Source: Aggregatilinea lenta (GTDB lineage Bacteria > Chloroflexota > Anaerolineae > Aggregatilineales > Aggregatilineaceae). From it: a stretch of 64,000 nucleotides of DNA. The notes under the pieces were generated by a model, which searched no databases, had not been told where the DNA came from, and worked only from the letters and a program-made list of their open reading frames with translations. The stretch lies in assembly GCF_003569045.1 (NCBI RefSeq), contig NZ_BFCB01000001.1:465189-529188 (forward strand), written 5' to 3'. The position numbers were made by a program, and so were the translations under genes. Shown one piece after another: positions 42,869-50,914 of the stretch (the stretch's first letter is position 1; every line of letters begins with the position of its first letter).

Positions 42869-44728
42869 TCACAGCGCGGACATCTTGCGGTCGGAGCAGT
42901 CGAAGCGGTCCAGGTCGAGCTGGGGCGGCTCGGTCCCCTGGCTTACACCGTAGAAGAACGTATCCGCGCGGCAGACGTAGCGTGTCCACGCGAACGGATT
43001 GTCCCACTTCGACCCCTCGTGCTGGATCTCGTAACGCGTGCGGCGCACCTGCGCCAGCAGCGCTTTGAGGTGGAACACCGGGTCGTCGCGGTCCAGCAGT
43101 TTACCCTGCCCGCGCGACCAGCCGATCTTCAGCCGGGTGAGCAGCCCCGGTCCGCCCTCCCACGCGTCGTTGGGGTAGAGCCGCAGCATCACGCTCCACA
43201 TATGGTACACATAGTCCTGAATCGAGTTCGGGAAGCAGTCCGCCGCTTTGAGCGCCTCCGGGCGCAGCGGTGCGAGCAGGTCGCTGAGCGTCTGCCCGGA
43301 CGCGGCGCGGTCGGGTCGCAGTAAATGAGTCAGCGCCTGCGCGATCGCCAGCTCGATGCGCGCCAGGCTGTTGATCGCGCGACGCTGGTGGTCACGCTGT
43401 TTTTTGCTGGTCCCGCCCGGTCCCTTGGTGCCCGGCATAAAATAGTCCTCGCCCCACTGCATGCCGAACTCCTGCACCATCTCCAGCCAGAACAGGTCGT
43501 CGGTTTCCAGGTGATAGGTCGTCTCGTCCAGCCCGGCGTCCGGGCCAAAGTCCGGCTCGCGGCGCACGCCCCGGCAGCTTTGAGGCACCAGCCGCTCGAC
43601 CGGATCGGCGCTGAGCGGCGAAAGGCGATCCTCCACCTCCGGATCGGCGGCGACCCAGTCGGTGTTTTTCGGATCGCGGCCCGTGAAGCGCGCGCCGAAC
43701 TGCGCATCCCAGCGGCGGCCAAAGATGCGCTTGCCCTTCGCCAGCGATCCGATGGCGGCCAGCAGCTTCTCGATGATCGTCACGCGCGCGGACGTGGGGA
43801 TGCCCTCCGGCGCCCAGCCAAAGTAGGACGCCTGCGAGCCGCGCGCCACGTAAACGATGGGGCGGCCCGCGGCGGTGCGCTGCACGTCCTGCCACGCGCG
43901 GCGATAGCCATCCTCGTGCGAGGCGTAGCCTACGTCGCGCACGGCGCAGCTCCGCAGCAGCTCCTGCTCGCTGAGCACGCGCCCCGCCTCGACGGCCCAC
44001 GGCTCCAGGTCCAGCAGCAGCGTGATCGACTCCCAGTCGCCTTCGTGGCGGTTGGCCCAGTCGTCGTAGTAGTAGTGCATCCAGTATTGCAGCGCCACGC
44101 GCGAGCGGCGCACGTCGTAGGGGCCATAGGTCGAGGTCTGCGCGACTTCAGTCAGCGGCGATAGCTCCTCGCGGTCGAGCGGTGCCAGCCCCTGCAGAAG
44201 CCGCCCGTAGATCACCGAGCGGCGATCTTGCGGCGCTTCCGACTCCAAATACTCGAAGTACAGCCGCCAGTGCTTGAGGTTGTAGCCGCGAAAGCCCGGC
44301 AGATCCAGTCCCCGGACGCGCTGCGCCAGCCGCTGCTTGGCCAGTCGCGCCATCATCGCGGGACGGACCTGTGTCTCGTCCAGCCCGGCATAACGCGGAT
44401 CGACGCGGTGCTCGGCCATCGTCACGTGCAGATCCTCCGCCTGGATCGACTGGCGCGCGCGCTGAACCTCTTCCTGGTAAGACTTCGGATAAAACAGCAG
44501 GCTGGGGTTGCGCAGCAGCAGGCGGCGACGGTAACGGATGCGCGCGCGGGCCAGCGTCAGCTCAGCGGCGCGGGGATGGTAGCCGCTGCGCACGGTGTAG
44601 ATCGCGTCACCCTCGTCAGGATAGGGCGCGTGCGCGGGGTCCTCCGGGAACAGCACCAGCACCGGGGCATGCTGGCGGAGCAGGATCTGCCGCTCGGCAG
44701 GGACGAGGTAACCGTTGGCGTCGGGCAT
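42869..44728 (-). CDS. Large hypothetical protein with HEGDWE motif
   Basis: A 619-residue soluble protein. The core (about residues 190-300) has ALQYWMHYYYDDWANRHEGD followed by WESITLLLD, and later PIVYVARGSQASYFGW. These resemble the HxGDWE and GSHxSY blocks of the DUF946/Vps62-like and NPP1-like families; the catalytic His in the usual GSH is Gln here. The rest is helical and unrecognised (KKQRDHQRRAINSLARIELA). A longer frame exists, but I chose ATG 44728 (MPDANGYLVPAERQ) because GGGAGAG lies eight bases before it. There is no signal peptide. The function is unknown. Confidence 0.8.
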   Translation of the reverse strand: MPDANGYLVPAERQILLRQHAPVLVLFPEDPAHAPYPDEGDAIYTVRSGYHPRAAELTLARARIRYRRRLLLRNPSLLFYPKSYQEEVQRARQSIQAEDLHVTMAEHRVDPRYAGLDETQVRPAMMARLAKQRLAQRVRGLDLPGFRGYNLKHWRLYFEYLESEAPQDRRSVIYGRLLQGLAPLDREELSPLTEVAQTSTYGPYDVRRSRVALQYWMHYYYDDWANRHEGDWESITLLLDLEPWAVEAGRVLSEQELLRSCAVRDVGYASHEDGYRRAWQDVQRTAAGRPIVYVARGSQASYFGWAPEGIPTSARVTIIEKLLAAIGSLAKGKRIFGRRWDAQFGARFTGRDPKNTDWVAADPEVEDRLSPLSADPVERLVPQSCRGVRREPDFGPDAGLDETTYHLETDDLFWLEMVQEFGMQWGEDYFMPGTKGPGGTSKKQRDHQRRAINSLARIELAIAQALTHLLRPDRAASGQTLSDLLAPLRPEALKAADCFPNSIQDYVYHMWSVMLRLYPNDAWEGGPGLLTRLKIGWSRGQGKLLDRDDPVFHLKALLAQVRRTRYEIQHEGSKWDNPFAWTRYVCRADTFFYGVSQGTEPPQLDLDRFDCSDRKMSAL

Positions 44729-44926
44729 GTCGCGTCTCTCCCTGGGCTTCAAGAGCGGGCAAGCTGGTAACCTTTGTACACCTGCCTGCCCCAGCGTGCA
44801 AGCCACTCGCTAGGAGATGCATTGGCGCGCCGCCGACGGTGACATCCAGGCGCAACAAGACCAACAAGACAACGACACTCGTCGCGCGATGTGCCGTGAT
44901 GCGTGCCTCTTGGAAACCGGGCTGAT

Positions 44927-45445
44927 CTACAGGAGCGACCGGACCACATCCAGCGCCGCGTCGAAGTTCACTTCGTCGCTCATGACTGGTACGTACTCGG
45001 CGTAGCGCACGCTGTTGTCGCCGTCGAGCACGAACAGCGCCCGCTGGTTGATGCGCCACATTTCGTCGTACACGCCATAGTCTTTGGAAAACTGCATGTC
45101 GCGGTGTGTCGAGAGGTATTCGATGCGCGACGTGCCAGCATCTTCCGACCAGCGGCGCAGCGCGTAGGGCAGGTCCGCGCTGATGGTCAGGATCACGATG
45201 TTATCGGCGCCCAGCTCGATCCCTTCCGCCTCGAAGCGGCGGGTCTGTGCTGCGCACACGCTGGTGTCGATCGACGGCACGACGCTGAGGATCTTGATCT
45301 TGCTGCCGTAATCGGACAGGGATTTTTCCACCATCCCGATCCCGGCCAGCACAAAATTGGGGGCTGTGTCGCCTACTTGCAACATATCCCCGGTGATGGG
45401 ATGTTCGTTGGCACCAACACGCATTCCCGGACGAGCCGATCCCAT
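44927..45445 (-). CDS. tpx: Thiol peroxidase Tpx, resolving cysteine absent
   Basis: A 172-residue atypical peroxiredoxin that reduces lipid or hydrogen peroxides. The family blocks are clear: VGDTAPNFVLAG, the peroxidatic Cys64 in SVVPSIDTSVCAAQTRRF, then VILTISADLPYALRRW and YLSTHRDMQFSKDYGV, and the C-terminal AEYVPVMSDE. Most Tpx proteins have a resolving Cys right after the RRW block (RWCG or similar); here it is Ser100 (RRWSED), and the protein contains no second Cys. It must therefore act as a 1-Cys enzyme with an external thiol. I chose the ATG at 45445 because GGAGG is placed 5 bases before it. A TACAAT -10 lies at 45489-45494 on the minus strand. Confidence 0.93.
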   Translation of the reverse strand: MGSARPGMRVGANEHPITGDMLQVGDTAPNFVLAGIGMVEKSLSDYGSKIKILSVVPSIDTSVCAAQTRRFEAEGIELGADNIVILTISADLPYALRRWSEDAGTSRIEYLSTHRDMQFSKDYGVYDEMWRINQRALFVLDGDNSVRYAEYVPVMSDEVNFDAALDVVRSLL

Positions 45446-45752
45446 TCTTTCCTCCATTGCTTTCATCTGTGAAATGGTTCCCATAAAGATTGTAGCAGTG
45501 GGCCAAACGCTGCGACCAGGAATAAGCAGGCTAACACAGGCACATTTCAGGCGTGTAATGTGTCTCGGGCCAAAACGTATTGGTACGGTAGAAGCAACGA
45601 GGGTGGTATACGGCCCAAACCTGGGCGGTGTTTGCTCTACGAGGGAGGGGCGTAAAAACCTGTTTTTTCTCCATTCCCTCCTTGCGGGGGCAGGGCCGGG
45701 GTGAGGTCGCTTTGACGACCGAACCGCCCCTCCCCGCTCTCGCTCGCAGCAC
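45446..45752. other. Intergenic region between tpx and the feo operon
   Basis: It holds the possible tpx -10 box (minus-strand TACAAT, 45489-45494) and a degenerate family D repeat (45671-45706). No gene is seen. Confidence 0.65.
45671..45706. repeat. Degenerate family D repeat
   Basis: CCATTCCCTCCTTGCGGGGG then CAGGGCCGGGGTGAGG, like the right half of the other copies. Confidence 0.6.
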
Positions 45753-45778
45753 AAAAAAAGGGCAGCTTAGCGCTGCCC
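45753..45778 (-). terminator. Intrinsic terminator of the feo operon
   Basis: On the minus strand GGGCAGC GCTAA GCTGCCC is followed by TTTTTTT. The TAA stop codon of feoC (45767-45769) lies inside the loop, so the coding sequence and terminator overlap. Confidence 0.85.
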
Positions 45779-46084
45779 CATAGGTTCGAAGAACCGGACC
45801 GGAACCGGACCGGGCGGCGGCGCTGGCGCTTTTGCCAGCGCGTAGCGCCTGGGCATCCGCGCCACGAACGGGCAACCGCTCTTGACGTCGCAGCCGTGGC
45901 ACGAGGTGCAGTCCTGCGGCAGCGCGTCGCTGACTTCCTGAATGCGGCCCTTGCGGACCCAGTGCTGGATCATGCCGTCCAGCGTGCCCGGATCGATCCC
46001 AAGCTGGCGGCTGAGAGCGTCGATCCGGACGGTGGACCCGGCCTGCTCGAATGCCTGAAGCACCTGACGCAGCGTAACGGTCAT
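45767..46084 (-). CDS. feoC: FeoC-like [Fe-S] winged-helix regulator
   Basis: A 105-residue small protein, last in the feo operon. Residues 1-55 form a winged helix (LRQVLQAFEQAGSTVRIDAL, LDGMIQHWVRKGRI). A Cys cluster follows, CTSCHGCDVKSGCPF, spaced C-x2-C-x2-C-x5-C, as expected for the Fe-S or metal site of FeoC. FeoC proteins stabilise FeoB or sense oxygen and iron. GAGGAG lies six bases before the ATG, and the gene starts 11 bases after feoB. The stop codon is within the terminator loop. Confidence 0.87.
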   Translation of the reverse strand: MTVTLRQVLQAFEQAGSTVRIDALSRQLGIDPGTLDGMIQHWVRKGRIQEVSDALPQDCTSCHGCDVKSGCPFVARMPRRYALAKAPAPPPGPVPVRFFEPMGQR

Positions 46085-46095
46085 CGATGGCTCCT

Positions 46096-47844
46096 CTACC
46101 CCAGCCCCAGCAGGCTGCCCACCTGATACGTGAGCGTTGCGCCGAGCCACGCCACCAGCAGCATGTAGCCGACGTTGATCCACATCCAGCGGTTACCGAA
46201 TTCGTGGCGGAAAGCGGCAATCGCGGCCATGCAGGGCGTGTAGAGCAGGACGAAGACGGAGAAGGCGACGGCAGTCAGCGCCGAGAAATGGCCCTGCAGC
46301 GCGACTTCCAGCGCGGAGTTGTCCTCTTCTTCCGCCGCACCCATCAGGTTGACGCCGGGCACCAAGCTGACCGTGGCTTTGGCCGTGTCGAGCGTGGCCG
46401 TGCCGAAGCTGGTCACGATGTCGCGCGCGTCGTCGACGAAGGTCGTCGGTGCAGCGGCTTCTTCCTCGCCGCCGCCGGTCGCGTAGATCTGGCCCAGCGT
46501 GCTGACCACGATTTCCTTGGCGAGCAGCCCCGTTACCAGCGCGCCGGATGCTTCCCAGTTGCCGAACCCGGCAGGCTTGAACACCGGGGCGATGGTACGG
46601 CTCACGCCGCCGAATAGACTGTCTTCCAGCGCGGGCGGCTGGCCGTCGTGGTAGGGTACGTTCAGCAGCAGCCAGACGATGATCGAGGCGGCCATTAGCA
46701 CCGTCCACACGGCCTGCACGAACGCCCCGGTACGGGCGCGCACCTGCCGGAAGACGGTCTTCATCGAGGGGCGGCGGTAGGGTGGCAGCTCCATGACGAA
46801 GTACTGCGGCTCGCTCGACTTCAAAATGGTGCTGCGCAGCAGGAAGCCGGACAGCACCGCGACCGCGATGCCGACGAGATACATGGCGAAGACGAGGTTG
46901 CCGCTGTTCGCGCCGAAAAACGCCGTGCCGATCAGCACGTAGACGGGCAGGCGTGCCGCACAGCTCATGAACGGCACCAGCATGCCGGTCAGGATGCGGT
47001 CGCGCCGATCTTCCAGGGTGCGCGTGGCGTAGATGCCGGGCACCGAGCAGCCGAAGCCGACCAGCAGCGGGATGAAGCTCTTACCTTGCAGGCCCAGGCG
47101 CTGCATAAAGCGGTCCATGACGAAGGCGGCACGCGCCATGTAACCGGAATCTTCGAGTACGGCCAGGAAGAAATAGAGGAACAGCAGCACCGGCACGAAG
47201 ACCAGCATACCGCCCGCTCCCGCGATGACGCCGTCCACCAGAAGCGACTCGACCCACGAGCCGCCCAGGCCGAGCGTGTCCAGCACGGCCAGCGCCCAGG
47301 TCGAGATCGGCCCGGCGATCACGCCGTCGATCCAGTCCACGTAGTAGCTGGACACGTTGGCGGTCATCTGGAAGACGACCCACATCAGGATCAGAAAGAT
47401 CGGCACGCCCAGCCACGGATGCGTCGCGACGCGGTCCACCTGATCGGAATGGGTGATGCCGTCGCCCGCGGGCCGCGCAACCGCCCGGCCCACCAGATCG
47501 CCGACGAACGCGTAGCGCCGGTCCGCGATCAGCGTGTCGACGTCCTCACCGTAGGTTGCCGCCACACGCGCCGCGATTTGCTCGACATGGTCGAGCACGA
47601 TCAGTCCGCCGGGTACGGCGGCGACGCGCGCCGCGAGGTCGACGTCGCCTTCCAGCAGCGTAATCGCCAGCCAGCGCGGGACGTACTGCTCGGACAGCGC
47701 GGCGCTGGACTGGATCACCGATTGCAGCTCGGCGATTTCGGGTTCCAGGGCGGGGCCATAATCAAACAGCCGGGTGTTCGAACGAATGTCAGAGGTCGCA
47801 ATCATCTGTTGATCAGCCGCAGTTCGGGCAGCGGGGCGCGTCAT
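46096..47844 (-). CDS. feoB: FeoB membrane permease subunit (split FeoB)
   Basis: A 582-residue membrane protein corresponding to the transport half of FeoB, here on its own gene. About 10 to 12 helices are visible. The two gate motifs are VGFGCSVPGIYATRTL and GALVTGLLAKEIVVSTLG, and the FVPVLLFLYFFLAVLEDSGY helix is typical. The first 130 residues (ALEPEIAELQSVIQSS onward) match the helical spacer domain. It takes up Fe2+ through the cytoplasmic membrane with the separate GTPase. Its ATG at 47844 lies inside the last codons of that gene, in another frame (32-base overlap); an in-frame ATG near 47805 is the alternative. A split feoB is unusual but known. Confidence 0.92.
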   Translation of the reverse strand: MTRPAARTAADQQMIATSDIRSNTRLFDYGPALEPEIAELQSVIQSSAALSEQYVPRWLAITLLEGDVDLAARVAAVPGGLIVLDHVEQIAARVAATYGEDVDTLIADRRYAFVGDLVGRAVARPAGDGITHSDQVDRVATHPWLGVPIFLILMWVVFQMTANVSSYYVDWIDGVIAGPISTWALAVLDTLGLGGSWVESLLVDGVIAGAGGMLVFVPVLLFLYFFLAVLEDSGYMARAAFVMDRFMQRLGLQGKSFIPLLVGFGCSVPGIYATRTLEDRRDRILTGMLVPFMSCAARLPVYVLIGTAFFGANSGNLVFAMYLVGIAVAVLSGFLLRSTILKSSEPQYFVMELPPYRRPSMKTVFRQVRARTGAFVQAVWTVLMAASIIVWLLLNVPYHDGQPPALEDSLFGGVSRTIAPVFKPAGFGNWEASGALVTGLLAKEIVVSTLGQIYATGGGEEEAAAPTTFVDDARDIVTSFGTATLDTAKATVSLVPGVNLMGAAEEEDNSALEVALQGHFSALTAVAFSVFVLLYTPCMAAIAAFRHEFGNRWMWINVGYMLLVAWLGATLTYQVGSLLGLG

Positions 47845-48391
47845 TTTTAAACTCGACTCCAGTGGTAAGGGGGCGGTGAGGATGGTGCACGCCATTCTGA
47901 ATCGCCTGGGCGACGGCCTGCTTCAGTTCTTCGAGGCCCTCGCCGCGCGTGGCAATCGTGCGGATGACGGGCACGTTCAGACCCGCTGCCAGCCGGTCGG
48001 TATCGATCTTCAGCCCGCGCGATTCGGCTATGTCGGCCATGTTCAGCGCGACGACCAGCGGCACGCCGAGTTCCAGCATCTGCACGACGATGTACAGGTT
48101 GCGCTCCAGATTGGCCGCGTCCGCCACCGCGACGACGGCGTCCGGCTGGCCCTGCAGCAAAAAGTCGCGCGTGATTTTTTCTTCCATCGAGAAGGCGGTC
48201 AGGCTGTACGTACCGGGTAGATCAACCACGTTGAGCGTCATGCCACCGGCAGTGAACTTGCCTTCCTTACGCTCGACGGTTTTGCCCGGCCAGTTGCCGA
48301 CGTGCTGGTGCTCGCCGGTCAGCGCGTTAAAGATGGTGCTTTTGCCTGCGTTGGGGTTACCTACCAACGCCACGGTGGTACCTGGAGTCAT
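47813..48391 (-). CDS. feoB: FeoB G-domain protein (split FeoB) with CxxC tail
   Basis: A 192-residue GTPase, the regulatory half of FeoB. All five G motifs are present: G1 GNPNAGKS, G2 around HVGNWPGKTVE, G3 DLPGTYSL, G4 NMAD, G5 IATRGEG. The C-terminus adds an unusual tail, FKNDAPRCPNCG, whose CPNC resembles a zinc or redox knuckle. The membrane half starts inside this tail in another frame. GTP binding and hydrolysis would gate the separate permease. It lies 22 bases after feoA. Confidence 0.93.
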   Translation of the reverse strand: MTPGTTVALVGNPNAGKSTIFNALTGEHQHVGNWPGKTVERKEGKFTAGGMTLNVVDLPGTYSLTAFSMEEKITRDFLLQGQPDAVVAVADAANLERNLYIVVQMLELGVPLVVALNMADIAESRGLKIDTDRLAAGLNVPVIRTIATRGEGLEELKQAVAQAIQNGVHHPHRPLTTGVEFKNDAPRCPNCG

Positions 48392-48412
48392 GTGATGATT
48401 CCTTAATAAAGG

Positions 48413-48811
48413 CTACTCAACCAACCGGACGTGGATCTTGTTCGCCATGCCCCAGCCGAGCGCCAGGCGCGCATCATTCCTGATAGCTACAATCATCGGG
48501 CCAGACCCGTAAGAAGCGCGAAGCACGTGTAGCTCCATCCCGGTAGCCAGTCCAAGATCGGCCAGCCGCTTGCGAAAACGCTGACCCTCGTATACGCGGT
48601 CAACGACAGCCCGCTTACCGGCCTTGACCAGGCACAGCGGCAGCACCGGGCCGCCGGCCTCCTGGTTGGGGCAGTCCTTGCAGTCTACGTCCGGCACGCA
48701 CTGCTCAAGGGCACGCGCGCGCGGCGCATAGGACGGCTGCTCGACCAGCTCGACGTCAATTGGCGCTTTGGAAGCGAGGCGGGGTTCGGGTGGAAGGGTG
48801 GGCTTAGCCAT
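48413..48811 (-). CDS. feoA: FeoA with Cys-rich N-terminal extension
   Basis: A 132-residue protein; usual FeoA is about 75 residues. The SH3-like core fills residues about 60-132 (KAGKRAVVDRVYEGQRFRKR, LGLATGMELHVLRAS, NDARLALGWGMANKI). The N-terminal extension carries four Cys in the pattern C-x5-C-x2-C-x12-C (CVPDVDCKDCPNQ, PLC). This could bind Fe-S or zinc, which matches the Cys-rich tails on the other Feo proteins here. It is the first gene of the operon, behind a Fur-type palindrome; AGGTGA lies before the ATG. FeoA docks on FeoB and stimulates transport. Confidence 0.92.
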   Translation of the reverse strand: MAKPTLPPEPRLASKAPIDVELVEQPSYAPRARALEQCVPDVDCKDCPNQEAGGPVLPLCLVKAGKRAVVDRVYEGQRFRKRLADLGLATGMELHVLRASYGSGPMIVAIRNDARLALGWGMANKIHVRLVE

Positions 48812-48850
48812 AAATGTCACCTGACTTGATTGAGCTGCGCGCCGCACAAT

Positions 48851-48887
48851 TGCGAATCATTCTCATTGAGAATTAATCGCAATTATA
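48851..48887 (-). promoter_or_regulatory. Fur-type palindrome and -10 box of the feo operon
   Basis: Left arm TGCGAATCATTCTCA (48851-48865) and right arm TGAGAATTAATCGCA (48867-48881) mirror each other around one base with two mismatched pairs; the core AATCATTCTCATTGAGAAT resembles a Fur box. A perfect TATAAT (minus strand, 48882-48887) abuts it, so a bound repressor would block the promoter. The ATG of feoA lies 40 bases away. Confidence 0.75.
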
Positions 48888-48965
48888 GAGCACGGACGCC
48901 GAAGCCCTTAGTGAGGAATGGCGCAATCTCGTGTTACGAACGTCACAGCCGCCGCGCCGGGGCAG

Positions 48966-48994
48966 TTGACGGCCCCTTGCCTACTGAGTACACT
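48966..48994 (+). promoter_or_regulatory. Sigma70-type promoter of the patatin gene
   Basis: TTGACG (48966-48971), a 17-base spacer and TACACT (48989-48994), 33 bases before the ATG at 49028; spacing is ideal. Confidence 0.65.
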
Positions 48995-49027
48995 GCGGGC
49001 ATCGTTGGGCTGCTGTGAGGACCGTTG

Positions 49028-49909
49028 ATGTCGCACTGGTGGACAGGAATGAGACGGCGCACCCTGGAACGCGTGCGCGATCTACGAAAGCCGGAGCCGG
49101 GCCGCCCGGTGTTGGGGTTGGCCCTCAGCGGCGGCGGCGAGCGCGGCGTGGCGCACATCGGCATGATCTCCGTGCTGGAGGAACACGGCATCCGTGCGGA
49201 CGTGGTTGCCGGAACCAGCGCGGGATCGATTGCCGGGGTGCTGTACTGCGCCGGATGGGACAGCCAGCAAATGCTCGCTGCCGTGCGATCAATGAATCTG
49301 CGCCAGATCCGCCGCTTTAGCTGGTCGGACCGGCGCGGCATTTTGCGCAGCGAGGCCATCGAGGAATGGGTCGAGGCGATGCTCGGCCCCGGTGCCACCT
49401 TCGCGGACCTCGACACGCCGCTGACCATCGTCGCGGCGGACCTGCTGAAAGGCGCGGAGATCCTGTTCGACGACGGGCCGCTGGCGCTGGCGGTGCGCGC
49501 GAGCTGCGCCGTGCCGGGCATGTTCACGCCCTACGTCGACGTGGATGGGCGCGTGCTGGTAGACGGTGGGCTGGTCAACAACCTGCCGGTTGACATCGTG
49601 CGGCAGATGGGCGCGACGTTCACCATCGGCGTGGACGTCAGCCATCACGGTCTGGAAAACTGGCCCGACGAACCGCCGCACAACATGATCGACGTGCTGA
49701 GCATGGTTTATTACGTGCTGCGCCACAATACCGACCTGCTGCACAACGCGCCGGACTGCCTCGTTATCCCCACGCTGCCGTCAATCCGCATGTCAAAAGT
49801 GGTCGAATACGCCGATCAACTGTACGAAGCCGGGCGCGACGCGATGCTGGCAGCGCTGCCCAGGCTGATGGACGATCTGGAAAACACGCCCGCGCCACGC
49901 AGCGAGTGA
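49028..49909 (+). CDS. Patatin-like phospholipase (RssA-type)
   Basis: A 293-residue acyl hydrolase with a Ser-Asp dyad. Visible: oxyanion loop LALSGGGERGVAHIG (about residues 31-45), nucleophile elbow VAGTSAGS with Ser64, and the DGG motif LVDGGLVNNLPV with Asp about 179. Length and order match the bacterial RssA/YchK group. No signal peptide is present, so the substrate is probably membrane lipid reached from the cytoplasm. It has its own promoter and is followed 31 bases later by an aldo/keto reductase in the same direction. Confidence 0.93.
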   Translation: MSHWWTGMRRRTLERVRDLRKPEPGRPVLGLALSGGGERGVAHIGMISVLEEHGIRADVVAGTSAGSIAGVLYCAGWDSQQMLAAVRSMNLRQIRRFSWSDRRGILRSEAIEEWVEAMLGPGATFADLDTPLTIVAADLLKGAEILFDDGPLALAVRASCAVPGMFTPYVDVDGRVLVDGGLVNNLPVDIVRQMGATFTIGVDVSHHGLENWPDEPPHNMIDVLSMVYYVLRHNTDLLHNAPDCLVIPTLPSIRMSKVVEYADQLYEAGRDAMLAALPRLMDDLENTPAPRSE

Positions 49910-49940
49910 TCGAACAATCAGGGTAAAGGACAACATCATA

Positions 49941-50849
49941 ATGTATCCGTTCGACGGGATCGAAATGGGCCTGGGCACATGGTCGTGGGGCGATTCATGG
50001 TACTGGGGCTATGGGCGCACGCATACGTCGCAGGACGTTGACGAGGCGTTTCAGGCCGCGCTGGACGCCGGTATCGTGCTGTTCGACACGGCGGAAGTGT
50101 ACGGGCGGGGCGAATCCGAGCGGCTGCTGGGCCGTCTGGTCAAACAGGCGAACCAACCCGTGCGCATCGCCACGAAGTTCTTGCCCTTCCCGTGGCGCGT
50201 GCAGGCGGGCAGCTTGACCAAAGCGCTGCGCGCCAGCCTGGATCGCCTGCAGGTCGATCAGGTCGATCTCTACCAGATCCACGCGCCGCTGCCGTTCCGC
50301 TCCGTCGAAACGTGGATGGACGCCATGGCGGACGCGGTCGAGCAGGGGCTGGCGCGCGCCGTCGGCGTCTCGAACTACAACCTGGAACAAACGCAGCGCG
50401 CGCATCTGGCATTGGCCCGGCGCGGCATCCCGCTCGCCAGCAATCAGGTGGAATATCACCTGCTTGAGCGCGGGCCGGAGCGCAGCGGGCTGCTCGATTT
50501 TTGCCAGGCGAACGGCATCACGCTGATCGCCTACAGTCCGTTGGGCGGCGGGCTGCTCACGGGCAAGTATACGGCCCGCGTCGCGCCGTCGAGCCTTGTG
50601 CGCCGCCTGCGGACGTGGCGCACCCGGCGCAAGATCGGCCCGCTGGTCGCGCATCTTCACACCATCGGCGCAGCGCACGGCAAGACGCCCGCACAGGTCG
50701 CGCTGAACTGGGTCATTTGCAAGGGCGCTCTGCCCATTCCGGGCGCGAAAAATGCCCGGCAGGCCAGCCAGGACGCCGGGGGAACCGGCTGGCGGCTGAC
50801 GCCGGACGAGGTCGCCGCGCTGGACCGGGCCAGCGACGCGCTGAGCTAA
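49941..50849 (+). CDS. Aldo/keto reductase
   Basis: A 302-residue TIM-barrel NADPH oxidoreductase. The catalytic tetrad is partly visible: Asp and Tyr in GIVLFDTAEVYGRGESE, Lys in VRIATKF, and the His in LYQIHAP. The C-terminal cofactor part has YSPLGGGLLTGKYT and IPGAKNARQASQDAGG, the NADP-binding segment. The likely reaction is reduction of an aldehyde or ketone to the alcohol. It is probably cotranscribed with the patatin gene; a strong hairpin terminator lies directly after the stop. Confidence 0.93.
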   Translation: MYPFDGIEMGLGTWSWGDSWYWGYGRTHTSQDVDEAFQAALDAGIVLFDTAEVYGRGESERLLGRLVKQANQPVRIATKFLPFPWRVQAGSLTKALRASLDRLQVDQVDLYQIHAPLPFRSVETWMDAMADAVEQGLARAVGVSNYNLEQTQRAHLALARRGIPLASNQVEYHLLERGPERSGLLDFCQANGITLIAYSPLGGGLLTGKYTARVAPSSLVRRLRTWRTRRKIGPLVAHLHTIGAAHGKTPAQVALNWVICKGALPIPGAKNARQASQDAGGTGWRLTPDEVAALDRASDALS

Positions 50850-50854
50850 ACGAC

Positions 50855-50890
50855 AAGCGCCCCGGATCGTGCGATCCGGGGCGCTTGATT
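50855..50890. terminator. Bidirectional terminator
   Basis: AAGCGCCCCGGATCG (50855-50869) and CGATCCGGGGCGCTT (50872-50886) are perfect complements with two bases between them. The short GATTTGTT tail serves the plus-strand aldo/keto reductase; the convergent peptidase gene ends 29 bases further on. Confidence 0.85.
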
Positions 50891-50914
50891 TGTTACTGCA
50901 CGAAACCGGGTGCG

